This document shows positions 1-11,600 of a stretch of DNA of 32,742 nt, piece after piece. The stretch is taken from NCBI GenBank assembly GCA_016288205.1, contig JAEEYO010000047.1, positions 1 to 32,742 on the forward strand. Reading direction: 5' to 3'. Source of the stretch: Treponema sp. (GTDB lineage: Bacteria; Spirochaetota; Spirochaetia; Treponematales; Treponemataceae). The translations under genes and the position numbers were made by a program. Under the pieces are notes generated by a model, which was not told the DNA's origin, ran no database searches, and saw nothing but the letters and a program-made list of their open reading frames with translations. The number at the start of each line of letters is the position of its first letter. Position 1 is the first letter of the stretch.

Positions 1-473
1 CTGAATCCCTTGCCCGCGACCCCCGCCCGTGCCGCCTCAATGGAAGCGTTGAACGAAAGAAGGTTCGTCTGTTCCGAAACTTCCTGTATGTTCTGTATGA
101 AGGAGTTGATTTCCTTAATCCGCTTGTTCAGGTCCTGAACTTTTTTATCCAGCATTTCGCGTCCCTTCTGCGCCTCCGTAATCTTGCGGTTCATGCTCTG
201 GAATTCCTCGCAGATTGACTGGAGCGCCTTCTCGTTGACCAGTGAAGTCTGAATCATGCTGTCCGCCTCAGCCTGTGTCTGCTTCCTTGATTCCGCGTAT
301 CGCTCAAGGGCCTCTTCCTGCCTGCTGTAGATTCCGTCCTCCGAAGTGAGCTGCCCGATATATTCCTTCAGAAATCCGCTGATGTTGTTCGCCGAGTTCG
401 AGACATTCAGAAGAAATTCAATCATCTCTTTTCCGGTGCGGATTACGTCCTCGCGTGTATATGTCTGATTCAT
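1..473 (-). CDS. Soluble methyl-accepting chemotaxis protein, 3' end beyond left edge
   Basis: Reading from the ATG at 473 toward position 1 gives 157 codons that run off the window, so the C-terminus is missing. Residues about 131-157 carry the highly conserved tip of the chemoreceptor signalling hairpin (EVSEQTNLLSFNASIEAARA), the part that contacts CheA and CheW. Before it lie about 110 mostly helical, charged residues with no hydrophobic stretch long enough to span a membrane, so this should be a cytoplasmic receptor without its own periplasmic sensor. The start is supported by GGAGAA about 6 nt upstream, which overlaps the end of the FIST gene; only 3 nt separate the two genes, so they are probably co-transcribed. 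Chemoreceptor identity is secure from the motif; ligand and full length cannot be seen. Confidence 0.9.
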   Translation of the reverse strand, partial: MNQTYTREDVIRTGKEMIEFLLNVSNSANNISGFLKEYIGQLTSEDGIYSRQEEALERYAESRKQTQAEADSMIQTSLVNEKALQSICEEFQSMNRKITEAQKGREMLDKKVQDLNKRIKEINSFIQNIQEVSEQTNLLSFNASIEAARAGVAGKGF

Positions 474-476
474 AGC

Positions 477-1619
477 TTATTCTCCCATAACCAGAGCCAC
501 GAGCGTCTGATTTGAATTGATGTGTCCGAACTGCTCTCCGTAAGTCGAGAATCCGCTGTAGACCGGAAGATATTTTTTCCAAAGTCCGTTGACCGCCTCC
601 TGCAGTCCGTTTTTCTGGAATCCGACCGTGCGCAGAATGCAGTTGAAAAGGATTATGCATCCGGGCCTCGGAATCTCCTGGAGAATCTTCTTGCAGGTTT
701 CCTCCGTGATTGCCTTCGCGTCCATTGGCTCAAGAATCTCCTGGCTTGAGTTTGGAAGAACCCTCGCGTACATGAGGAGCCTTCCCTGACTGTCGAAGTT
801 CACGAGAGATGCTATGAAAACCTCGTCCCCGAAAACACGTCCGAAAGGATGGTCAAGAAGAGCGTCGTTGGTCTCTTTTTCGCTGATTCCAAGAACCTCC
901 GCGTACCGTTTGAGAGGATTCTTTTTGTCTATGGAAGAGATTAAGTGCTTTTCCGCGTCCACGTCTGTGAGCACAACGCTTTTTCCTGACTGCTGGAAGA
1001 TGTTTTCCTTGTAGATTTTGAACTTCCTGCTTGTGCGCACGAAAAGGACTACCGCGCCGTGGCTTGAGCACACCCCGTTATGGCTTACGTAGGTCGCCTT
1101 GAATTTCAGGTCGTCCCCGGCAGAGCCTCCCGCCACCATGAAATCAGGATCCTTTATGATGGAGTAGAGAAGCGAAAGGACTCCCTCCTCCGCCGTAAGA
1201 AGTCCGCAGATAAGGCTGATTGCGAACGCGTTCCTTGAGCATGACTGAGATGAAAGCTGCACTCCTATGCTGGATGCCGCCTGCTCGATTTTTCTTGAGT
1301 GGATTGCCGGAAACTCGTCCACGTCGTCGATCAGGACACCCTTGAATGACGTGCTTCCTGGGTCTGAGATGGCATTCAGGACTATCGAGTGGTTCGTGAA
1401 TCCATCCCGAGTGATTTCCCCGGAGGAGCTTGAGCCGATTACCTCCGCTTTCGGAAACTTCTGGTGCAAAAGTTCCGAGATTTTCTCAAAATCAAAGTCC
1501 GTGCTGGCAAAAAAAATAATCGCACCGTATTCGGAGGCATTTTTTCTGAGTTTAGAGCAAAGTTCGCTTACTGCATCCTCCGCAGCTTTGCGCTTGGTCT
1601 GAACGACTTCCTGTGTCAT
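477..1619 (-). CDS. FIST domain sensory protein
   Basis: This 380-residue protein matches the FIST N plus FIST C architecture: the N-terminal half (about 30-230) contains the typical segment around EVIGSSSSGEI and the later AGGSAGDD motif, and the C-terminal half (about 245-375) contains LDHPFGRV and ends with YSGFSTYGEQFG. FIST proteins are proposed intracellular small-ligand sensors, often for amino acids, that feed into chemotaxis or other signal transduction. There is no signal peptide or membrane helix. The ATG at 1619 is preceded by a clear AGGGAG ribosome site. The next gene, 3 nt downstream, is a soluble chemoreceptor, which fits FIST acting as its ligand-binding partner; that link is inference from position. 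Confidence 0.85.
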   Translation of the reverse strand: MTQEVVQTKRKAAEDAVSELCSKLRKNASEYGAIIFFASTDFDFEKISELLHQKFPKAEVIGSSSSGEITRDGFTNHSIVLNAISDPGSTSFKGVLIDDVDEFPAIHSRKIEQAASSIGVQLSSQSCSRNAFAISLICGLLTAEEGVLSLLYSIIKDPDFMVAGGSAGDDLKFKATYVSHNGVCSSHGAVVLFVRTSRKFKIYKENIFQQSGKSVVLTDVDAEKHLISSIDKKNPLKRYAEVLGISEKETNDALLDHPFGRVFGDEVFIASLVNFDSQGRLLMYARVLPNSSQEILEPMDAKAITEETCKKILQEIPRPGCIILFNCILRTVGFQKNGLQEAVNGLWKKYLPVYSGFSTYGEQFGHINSNQTLVALVMGE

Positions 1620-1859
1620 AGAAGCTCCCTTAGTAGAATTTCGTTATTCCTTCCATTGTCGGATTTTTTTTGCATTTATTCTACCCGCTTAATTAACTAA
1701 AAAGACTTAAAAAAGTAAAAAAAATCAAAGAGTAAAAATTAATCTCAAAAAAGTCCACATTTTTAATTTTTTTTCCAAAAAAAGTGGCGAGTCGGGACAA
1801 GTCAAAAAATGTGTGATATACCCTAAGCAAGATTTTGTAGAGCCAATCTTTATCCCCCC

Positions 1860-1888
1860 TCGACAAGCGGCCTGATTCCATATATAAT
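1860..1888 (+). promoter_or_regulatory. Sigma-70 type promoter of the HAD gene, predicted leaderless
   Basis: TCGACA at 1860-1865 (5 of 6 matches to the -35 consensus), a 17-bp spacer and a perfect TATAAT at 1883-1888. Exactly 6 nt follow before the ATG at 1895, so transcription should begin at or within a base of the start codon. No ribosome-binding site lies upstream of the ATG. Confidence 0.75.
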
Positions 1889-1894
1889 GTAAGC

Positions 1895-2566
1895 ATGATT
1901 GAAGGGATTAAGGCCGTCGCATTTGACATTGACGGGACTTTGTATGCCAACTGGAAGCTCTATCTGCGTATAGCTCCATATTTCATAAAAAATTTTAAGT
2001 TTTTCTCAAGATTCAACAAAGTGCGTAAGGTCATGCACAGGACGGCTCCCCTCGCGGATTTTTACGAGTATCAGGCGCGTCTTTTGGGGCAGCTCATGCA
2101 CGTTGAGAGTGAGGAGGCGAAATCAAAGATCCAGAGAATCTGCTACGACGGAATGAAGGTCTATTTTGAAAGGTTCAGGCCATACCGCTATACCTATGAG
2201 TGCATCAGGCAGATGAAGGACGCGGGGCTCAAAATCGGCATACTCTCCGACTTTCCTCCCGATCAGAAGGGTGAAATCTGGGGAATCCGTGACTTGTGTG
2301 ACGTGTGCATCGGCTCCGAGGAATCAGGCGCGCTAAAACCTTCGTTATATCCATTCGGAATCCTTGCCATGAAGCTGGGTGTCAGGCCCGAGGAAATCCT
2401 TTACGTGGGAAATTCCGTGAAATATGACGTGCGAGGGGCGAAAAACGCCGGGATGAAATCAGCCTATCTGCTCAAGGGCCCCAAAAAGTGGTTTAATATA
2501 GAAGAAAAAGATGCGGATATTTCCTTCAAAAGCTATCGCCAATTATGTGATATTGTGTTAAAATAA
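1895..2566 (+). CDS. HAD-superfamily hydrolase (phosphatase-like)
   Basis: The 223-residue product has all four HAD motifs in order: FDIDGT at about 10-15 (nucleophile and acid/base Asp), ILSD near 115 (motif II Ser), ALKPS near 147 (motif III Lys), and GNSVKYDVRGAKNAG near 171-185 (motif IV acidic residue). A helical cap lies between motifs I and II, as in subfamily I enzymes such as phosphoglycolate phosphatase-like proteins. The substrate cannot be told. The ATG at 1895 is chosen because motif I begins only 10 residues later, leaving no room for a later start. No Shine-Dalgarno precedes it and the -10 box is 6 nt away, so it is probably translated from a leaderless mRNA. Its 3' end contains the promoter for the next gene. 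Confidence 0.85.
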   Translation: MIEGIKAVAFDIDGTLYANWKLYLRIAPYFIKNFKFFSRFNKVRKVMHRTAPLADFYEYQARLLGQLMHVESEEAKSKIQRICYDGMKVYFERFRPYRYTYECIRQMKDAGLKIGILSDFPPDQKGEIWGIRDLCDVCIGSEESGALKPSLYPFGILAMKLGVRPEEILYVGNSVKYDVRGAKNAGMKSAYLLKGPKKWFNIEEKDADISFKSYRQLCDIVLK

Positions 2567-2581
2567 AAAATATGCTATAAT
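2553..2581 (+). promoter_or_regulatory. Promoter of the giant coiled-coil gene (extended -10)
   Basis: TTGTGT at 2553-2558, 17-bp spacer, TATAAT at 2576-2581 preceded by TGC (extended -10, TG at 2573-2574). The -35 lies inside the last codons of the HAD gene. The predicted start is near 2588, giving a leader of about 77 nt before the GTG at 2665. I see no riboswitch or strong hairpin in that leader. Confidence 0.65.
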
Positions 2582-2664
2582 AAAATAGCGGTATTTTCTC
2601 TGTTTTATGGACTCGAATCGGGTTCATCCGGGGTAACGCAAACCTATTTGGCGGGTGGAAAAAA

Positions 2665-5600
2665 GTGAATAGTATCCTTGTAATAGTCATATCGGTAGTT
2701 TTGTCGGCGATTGTAAGCATTTTGATCCGGTCAATCGACAGGAGCTCGAATTCCAAGGAGTCCGTGAAAAAATATGCGGACCGTAGGCAGAAGGAGTTTG
2801 AGGATTACTTCAAGGCTCAGACCGACAATCTTAAGCTGCTCCGTAGCGATTTGGAGGGCCATGATGCCGAAGCCCGTGCTGCCGTTAAGAAACTTGAGGA
2901 GCAGAAAGCCGAATTCGTGCAGGCCGCGAATGATTTGGACGAGCCCATCCAGAAAGTGGCCGAACTTGGCGAGAAGATAGACACTTACGACGGAGCGATC
3001 CGCAATCTCATGGAAATGACCGCCGCAGTTGAGGAGAACCTCCAGAAAGTAAAGGACGAGGCTGATATAATCGACAAGCTCAATGACCGCCTTGACGAGC
3101 AGAGAAAGAAAGTTGTTTCCATTGACCGCCAGATTCCCGAGCTCGTTGACAAATTTGCCGAAGCCAACGACAACAGCCTGAAACACCTCGGGGACGAGCT
3201 CCTTGAGGAATACGAGAGCCGCGCCCAGTCCATCTCAGACTCCACCGACCACGCCATCCAGGAAAGCAACGTGATGATGAACGAAATCCTGAGCCGCATC
3301 AAGCAGTCCTTCGTTGACGCGTCCGAGCGTGCCAGCTCCCTTGAGGACGAGGCTTTCCAGGAACTTACCGCCAGGGTTGAGGACAGAAACCAGAGCCTCC
3401 TTTCCGAGATTGAGACCCAGACCCAGCAGCTCCAGGCCCTTGTTGACGGACGCATCCAGACCGCCCAGGAGACAATCAACGAGCAGACCAACAATTTCAA
3501 CGCATCCCTTGACGGACAGAAAAAGGCGTTTGAAAAGGAATTCACCCAGAAGATCGGGGAGATTGCCTATGAGTTTACTTCCCGGGCCGACTCAATCCAT
3601 AACGAGTTCACCGACCGCCTTGAAAAACTTGAGCAGTTCGTGACCGACCGCACCAACGCGCTTGACACATCCTGCTCCGAGCGAACCAACGCAATCATGC
3701 TTTCGCTCAAGGACAACTCCGACAGCATCTCAAACATGTTCATGGACAAGTCCGCGGATCTTGAGGCTGCCTTCAACGAGAAGATTCAGAACCTGCTCAT
3801 TTCCTTCGCCCAGAAGACCAAGGAATTCGAGACCGAGTACAACGACAGAAACTCATCCCTCAGCAGCGCGTTCAACGCACAGACGGCTCTCCTTGAGGAC
3901 ACATATAAGGAAAGGACCGGGCTTCTCGTGGATATGTTCACAGAAAAGACGAAGGAGCTTGAGGACAACTTCGAGGAGCGCACTTCAAAGATTGACTCCG
4001 AGATCAACGAGCGCACGGGAACCCTCAACACCGAGGTGGAGAACCGCCTGGTTGATGTGGAGAACAATGTCCTTCAGCGCATGGAGAATGTGACCGCGGC
4101 ACTTGAGGAGCGCACTAAAGCCGTGGAGGATTCCGTTTATGAGACAGCAGAATCCTTGAACATAAATCTTTCCGACAAGCTCTCTGATTTGGAGAACAGC
4201 GTCACCGAGCGCACTACGGCTTTGGAAGAGAACGTGGAGAATCTTACCGGCAGACTTGAGACTTCGGTTGAGGACAGAACCTCCACGCTTGAGGAAAAAA
4301 TCCAGAACATCATCGAAAAACTCACCACTTCGGTTGACACACGTACCACCGAGCTTGAGCAGAATGTGGACGAGAGAATCACCAATATTTCCGAGGAGCT
4401 TACCGACCGCACGGATTCAATGGAGAGCACTTTGCGCGAGACCCTTTCCACTCTCTCGGGCTCCTTTGACAACCGCACCGGCGACCTTGAGGAAAAGGTT
4501 TCCTCTGTTCTTGACCGCCTCAACTCCATGGTGGACGACCGCACATCATCGCTTGAAAATGACGTTCATTCCACCTTGGACAATCTTTCCTCCGACGTTG
4601 AGACCCGCACGTCAACCCTTGAGAACAATGTTTCTTCTATTATAGAGAAGCTTACCGCCGACGTTACCGGACGCACATCAGGCCTTGTTGAAAGTCTCAC
4701 GAACTCAATGAAGAGTCTCTCGCTGAATCTCGGCAACAAAACCAAGTCGCTTGAAAGCACTTTCGAGGAGCGCATCTCCGGACTTACCGAGGCACTTACG
4801 AGCAGGACGAAAAATCTTGAGACAGCACTTGAGGAAAAGACTTCCGCCATTTCCGATCAGCTTGCAAGCCGCACCTCTGGAATTGACAGCGACTTCACCG
4901 ACCGCATGGATGCACTGGAAAAAGCCGTGAACGAGCGAACCCAGGCCGTGGAAGATTCTTTGAACGACAAGACCGAATCCCTTGCGGATTCCATTGACGA
5001 GCGCACCGGACGCATGGAAGCTGAGCTCAACGGAAAGATTGACTCCGCCGTGGATGACATTGACTCACGCACGCAGGCAGTCGAGGACAAGCTTGAGAAA
5101 AGGACAAGCTCGCTTACCGATATGGTCGAGGAGCGCACGACACGCCTTGAGACTGAGCTTAATGGACGCGTAGACAATCTGGCCGACGAGATAGAGGAAA
5201 GGACACAGAATCTTGAGAACGTCCTTAATGACAAAACATCGGCACTCGCGGATGACGTGGAGGATAAGACCGTTGCCTTGGAGGAGTCCGTAACAGCCAA
5301 GGTTGAGGAGCTTGCCGCCGCAGTTGAGGAGAGGACGTCAGCATTCGAGCAGTCCGTGAATCAGATTGTCGCGGGACTTAACTCATCCGTGGATCTGAAG
5401 ACTCAGGACGTTGAGGCAGCCGTGGACGAGGTGATTGCAAATCTGAAATCATCCGTGGCGGAGAAAAAGGACGATCTGGAAAATGACGTGGTAAGCAAGA
5501 TTCAGAATCTGACCGACACTCTCAACGAAAGGACTGACACTTACGAAAGCTCCATGCAGGAAAGACTCCAGGAACTCAAGGATGTTCTGGACATCAAGAC

Positions 5601-8600
5601 ACGCACGCTGGAGGAGAGCCTTAACGACAAGAGCGACGAGCTCAGCACACTTATAGATGAAAAATCAAAGGGCCTTGAGGACTCACTGAACGAGCGCACC
5701 GGAAATCTTTCCATTGACCTTGAGGCAAAGACAGCCGCGCTTGCAGACTCAATCAGGATAAGGACCGACGACCTTGCGACCACACTTGAGACACGTACCG
5801 ACGAGATTGAGAAGACCGTGACCGACCGCACCGACGGACTTGAGAGCGACATGGACAGCCGCACACAGGGCATACAGGATCTGATTCTCCGACGCATTGA
5901 GGACCTGAGCGGAATACTTGAGAACCGGACGCAGAATCTGGAGGAGTCCTACAACCGCCGCACGGAGAGCCTTGAGGATGCCATCGCTTCCAGAACCGAC
6001 GCACTTGAGGAGAGAGTCACCAAGAAGACTGTGGACCTTGAGGATTTTGTCGGCACAAGAACAAAGACAGTGGAGGAATCCTGCAAGCAGAGAATCACAA
6101 ACATGCTTGCGACGTTCAGCGAGAAGGCTACATCCATTGACTCCGACATGAAAAAGCGTATCTCCGATCTGACCGAGGCTCTTAAGGAAAAGACCGACAT
6201 ACTTGCCGAGGAGCTTGATGACCGCACGACGAGCATTGAGGATGATTTGAAGCAGAGAACCTCGTCAATCTCCACGACTTTCGGTGAAAAGTTTGCGGCT
6301 CTGGACGCTGAGATCAGGCAGAAGACCGGCGACCTTAACCTCCGCTCCACCACAATCAGTTCGGACATCAAGAAAAAGACGGACGCTCTGGAATCACTCT
6401 TGAAGCAGAAACTTGCCGACATGACTTTCAACGTGCAGCAGGAGACCGAGAACGCCATTGAAAAATACCGCGTTACCACAGAGACTTACGACGAGGATGT
6501 TCAGGCTCACACCGACGAGCTTTATGCCGCATTGCAGAGAAGAACTGCCGAGCTTTCCGACCAGATTAAGGACAAGTCAGGATCCCTTGAGCGCGGAATC
6601 AACGAAAAGATTGAGCGCATGATTGATGAGGTCAAGCAGCGTGCGGATGAGGCCATTGAGCATTACGCCGAGACCACGGGAAATTACACACGCAATATTG
6701 AGAACCGTACCGAGGAGCTTCAGGCGGCTTTGGAAGAGAGAACCGGAATGCTTGAGAAGCAGATCAACGACGCTTCCGGAGACTTGCAGGCAGAGGTCGT
6801 GGACAAGCTCAACACATTGATTCACGACGTGCAGGAAAAGACAAACTTCGCCATTTCCCAGTACACGGATTTGACCAGCACTTACACTCAGGACCTGGAG
6901 AACAGAACTTCCGAGCTCAGGAATGCGCTTGAGGACAAGACTTCCGAACTGGAGGAGTCAATCAACGAGCGCACAGGCTCCATCGCAGAGTCCGTGGACA
7001 TCCGTTTGGGCACCCTTACAGAATCCGTGGAGAAGAGACGCGACGAGCTTACCGAATCTATAGAAGAAAGAATGTCAGCCCTGGAGGAGGACATCAACGG
7101 TCGCTCCGAGACTTTGCAGAACAACGTGGAAGAGCGCATGGCATTCCTTGAGGACAAACTTGGAGGACGCTCAACATCGCTCATGGATTCAGTTGAGGAA
7201 AGAATGTCTACCTTGGAGACTGATATTACCGGACGCTCCGAAACACTCAGCTCATCCATTGAGGAACGCATGTCCAATCTGGAGGAAAACATCACCGGAC
7301 GCTCCGAAAAGCTCAGCACGTCCATTGAAGAACGTATGTCCAGCCTTGAGGAAAATCTTACCGGACGCTCCACCGAGCTTGTGGATGACATTGACGGCCG
7401 CATGACCAGCCTTGAGACTGAGATGAAGACCAAGACGGCTGATTTCACCGAGACGATGGAAGGAAGAATGTCCGCTCTTGAGGCTACTCTTGACGGCAGA
7501 TCCGCAGAGATGCGCGGAAACATGGACAGGCTCTTTGACGAGATTGAAGGAAACGTTGAGGAAAGGAGCAACGAGCTCAGATCCAGCCTTGATGAAAAAC
7601 TCTCCAACATGGAATTTGATATGGGCGGTCGCTCCGACAAAATCCGCGAGGAAGTGGAGAGCAGACTGTCAGACCTTGAGGAAGAGGTTACTTCGAAATC
7701 TGATGCGCTCGGTACTTCACTCGGACAGAAACTTGCCGCGCTCATCGACACCGTTACCAAGAAATCCGCAAGTCTCACGGAGGCTGTGGAAACCAAGATT
7801 GCCGCACTGCAGGATGACGTTACAATCCGCACGGAGGATCTTTCATCTTCCGTCGAGCAGCGTGTGCAGGGGCTTGAGGATGAAATCACTTCACGCTCCG
7901 AGAATGTTATCGGCTCCATTGAGGAACGCATGACGAACCTTGAGGACGAGCTTACCACGAGAACGGCTGACCTTACCGACAAGATGGAAAACAAGATGTC
8001 GGATCTTGAGAATGATTTCAACGAGCGTTCTTCAAATCTTGAGGATCAGCTTGAGGACAGACTCAGCGCGCTTGAGGACACTGTTAGCGGAAAGTCCAAC
8101 AATCTTAAGGATGAGCTTGAGAACCGCTTCAATGTGCTTGAGGATTCAGTGAACTCTCGTGCCACCAGCCTGAGCGACCAGCTTGAGGACCGCCTTTCCG
8201 ACATGGAAGAGAACATGGATGAAAAGACCGCAAGCCTCTCTGATTCCGTGGACGAGAAAATCAGTATGCTCCGTGACCTTTTGAATGAGCAGACCGGGGA
8301 GATTTCTACATCCGTGGGTCAGGTGATCGACTCAATACGTGCAGACATGGAGCAGCGTACACAGAGCTACGAGACCCGGCTTGAAGGAAAACTCTCCGAG
8401 CTGGATGACATTACGAGCGAAAGAACCGAGAGCGTGGAGAAATCCGTGCTTGAGCGCGCTTCGCTTATGGAGACTACGGCAGAAAACCGCATCTCTGAGA
8501 TGAAGAGAAATTTCGAGGAGAGGACCGGAGCGTTCGAGGCTGACGTTAATGAGCGCACCGACACACTCACCACGAGGGTCAACGAGCGCATTGTCCCGCT

Positions 8601-11600
8601 TGAGGATTTTATCAACGACAAGACTTCGGTAATTATCGAGAACGTTGTGAACAAGACGAAGCTGCTTGAGGAGAACCTTGGATCAAAGACACAGAGCCTT
8701 GAGGAGCTCCTTACATCACGCACCGAGGAGCTGCAGGATGAGGTTTACGGACGCACTGACAGCCTTACATCCGAGCTTCGCAACAAGGTGGACACTCTTG
8801 AGCAGGCAATCAATGAAAAGACCGATTCCCTTGAGACTCAGCTGACGGACAGAACCGACTCACTCCAGCATGAGCTTAACGAGAGAACTTCATCCATCGA
8901 GACATCCGTGCGCGACATCACCGGAAACATAATTTCATCCGTGAACGAAAGAACCGGCAGCCTTGAGGAGAATGTCCGCAATCTGATTGAGAATCTTGAG
9001 GCGATGGTCAATGAGAGAACTGACAATCTGACTTCATCCGTGAGCGAAAGGACTGGAAATCTTGAGACGGATCTGACGCAGCGCACCGACGCACTCATGA
9101 ATCTGATTGAGGAAAAGACTTCTTCAATGGAAAGAAACGCCACCGACAGAACCAACGCCGTGGAGCAGAGCCTGAAGGAGCGTACCTCAGCCATAGAAAA
9201 GACCTACACATCACGAATCGCAGGACTCGCGAAGATGTACACCGACAAGACGGCGTCCATAACCAAGGCAATCAAAGTAAACGTGGGAGCCCTGGAGAAG
9301 GGACTCAACGAAAAGATAAACACTCTTACAAGCACGGTAAAAGACCGCACGTTGAATCTGGATCAGTCTGTGAGCGGACTTACCGAATCGCTTGAGAAAT
9401 CCGTTGCCGAGCGTACGTCTGGACTTGAGGATTCCGTTAACGCAATTGTGGACAAGCTGCTTGAGACTTTCGCGGAAAAATCAGAGTCCCTGAAAGAAGA
9501 AGTGGGACAGATGACGGAAGACCTTGACAGCATGGTGAAGTCTCGGACCGACTCATTCAGCGAGAACATTCTTGCAAGGACTGATGCCCTTGAGGGACAG
9601 CTTACGGGCCGCACCGACAATCTGGAACATGAGCTTTATGCGCGCACCGAGGCTTTGGGACAGGCAATCAACACGAGAACCGGAGAGCTTGAGAGCGGAC
9701 TTGCTGAAAGAACCGGAGCAATTGAGTCTACTTTGAGCTCAAGGATTGACGGCATCGAGCAGGATTTGAATGACCGCGCTTACAATCTTGCGGACTCAAT
9801 CAAGACGAGAACCGATGAGCTGGAGGACAAGCTTAATGAGAAGACTTCCTCCATTGAGGATTCCGTCACGACAAGGATCACGGGACTTGAGCAGCAGGTC
9901 AGCGAGCGCACTGGAAATCTTTCCGACAACCTGAGCCGCTTTACCGATTCGCTGGGCGAGTCCATCGAAAACACCACCAGCGCACTCAAACAGGAGCTTG
10001 ACGAGAGATCGGCGAATCTTAAGGCTGCCGTTGAGTCCACGAAGGCTGACGTGTCAACTGAAATCAACATGAAGGTAAATGCCATAACCGAGGACCTTGT
10101 GAAGAAAGTCCAGATGCTTGAGGGCATTGTGCAGCAGAGAACCGCGGAACTTGAGTCCGTGTCGAATTCAAGCATAGAGGAATTCCGCAACTCAGTTTTG
10201 ACAACGCTTTCAAACGCACAGCAGACGGCCGAGCGCCTGAACTCAGAGACGAATGAGAACACGAGACGCCTTGATGAACTTGAGACCGTGCTCCGTGACC
10301 GCTCCGAGGAAATCCAGACAAGATTCACGACGCTTTTCGATGACGCTTACAACAAGGCCGAGCAGAAGGAAAGCTCCGCATACGAGCGGTATAAGGAAAT
10401 GAGCGTGAACCGCCTGAATCAGTATAAGGCAGAGCTGCAGCAGTATGTTTCCGAGATGCAGAAAAACATTGCGGACTCACTCAACGCAGTTCAGGACAGG
10501 GCCAACTCAATCCATGACGAGGTTGACGCTGCGATCCGTGACACAAAGTCGCGCTATGAGACTTCCCTTGCGGAGTCAAATGCGATCGCGGAAAGAATTG
10601 ATGAGGAGACGACCCTGACCCGCGAAAAGCTGACTCAGTTCGACCGTGAGATGAAGGAGCAGTTCAACATCTTCGACGCAAATCTCGCGAAGTCCATGCA
10701 GGCAATCGCAGCTGATTATGACAACAAGCAGTCAACTTTCCTTGTGGGACTAGACCATCAGCTTGACAAGTACAAAAAGGAGATTGAGGGACGCTTCAAC
10801 AAACTCAGTACCGCCGGTGCGGACGTGGACAAGCTTGAGGAAGCCATGCGCAAAATCATGGATCAGTCGCAGAAGCGTGTTCTCGGTGACTTTGAGAAAT
10901 TTACGACGAGCCTCACGAACAATCACGTGAACTTTGAGACCTCATTGAAGACAAGAAGCGACAAGCTCAAGGAAGAGATTGAGAGCCTTGAGTCTGGACT
11001 TGAGGAGCTGAAGCAGAAGTCTTATGCGAGCGTCGGAACACAGCTCAAAGTGTTCGAGGACAATTTCACTCTGAACCTGAAAAAACGTGAGGAGGAAATC
11101 TCCCAGCAGCTCAGCGAATGGAAGCATAAGTTCGACACGCGTATCGAGAATTTCTCCAACACTTATGAGGAAAGCCGCCGCGACCTTGAGACAAAGTATT
11201 CTGACTCTCTCCGTTCGCGCATTGAGGAAATCCAGACGAAGACCACCGAGCAGGAGTCTAAATTCCAGACGGCTCTGCAGGCAGGTCAGTCAACAATTCA
11301 GAATCAGATAAATACGGTGAACCAGCGTCTCCATGACTTTATCGAGCAGTACAGGAACGCGCTCAAGGACACCACCGAAAAGGCATCCGCAATTCTGGAG
11401 CAGGAAAGCGAGGGATACAACAAGAAAGTCACCGAGCAGATGATGGACAATGTTCGCTCTCTCAATGACCAGTTCTCTCAGCTCAAGGATCAGATGGAAG
11501 AAAAGCAGCGTTCTGGAAATGCCGTGATCGACGCTACAATCCAGGACTTCAACACTTGGAAGCAGAAGATTGCACAGCAGTTCAAGGAGTCCAACATTCA

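Noticed and set aside
1690..1860. Poly-A/T tracts upstream of the FIST and HAD genes as a terminator or origin
   Set aside because: A-T runs form only weak A/T hairpins without a G-C stem; no DnaA-box cluster or repeat seen.
2582..2664. tRNA-like or riboswitch-like structure in the leader of the coiled-coil gene
   Set aside because: CGAATCGGGTTCATCC superficially recalls a T-arm but no cloverleaf or known aptamer could be drawn.
6888..8021. Long minus-strand open frame (377 codons) and several similar ones antisense to the coiled-coil gene
   Set aside because: Ser/Val/Leu-rich low-complexity shadow produced by repeated GAG/CTT-type codons of the 33-bp array; no ribosome site or independent signature.
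3385..10269. Regular 33-bp spacing as a possible CRISPR-like or satellite array
   Set aside because: No constant repeat with variable spacers; the period is codon-based and the frame is open throughout, so it is a protein repeat.
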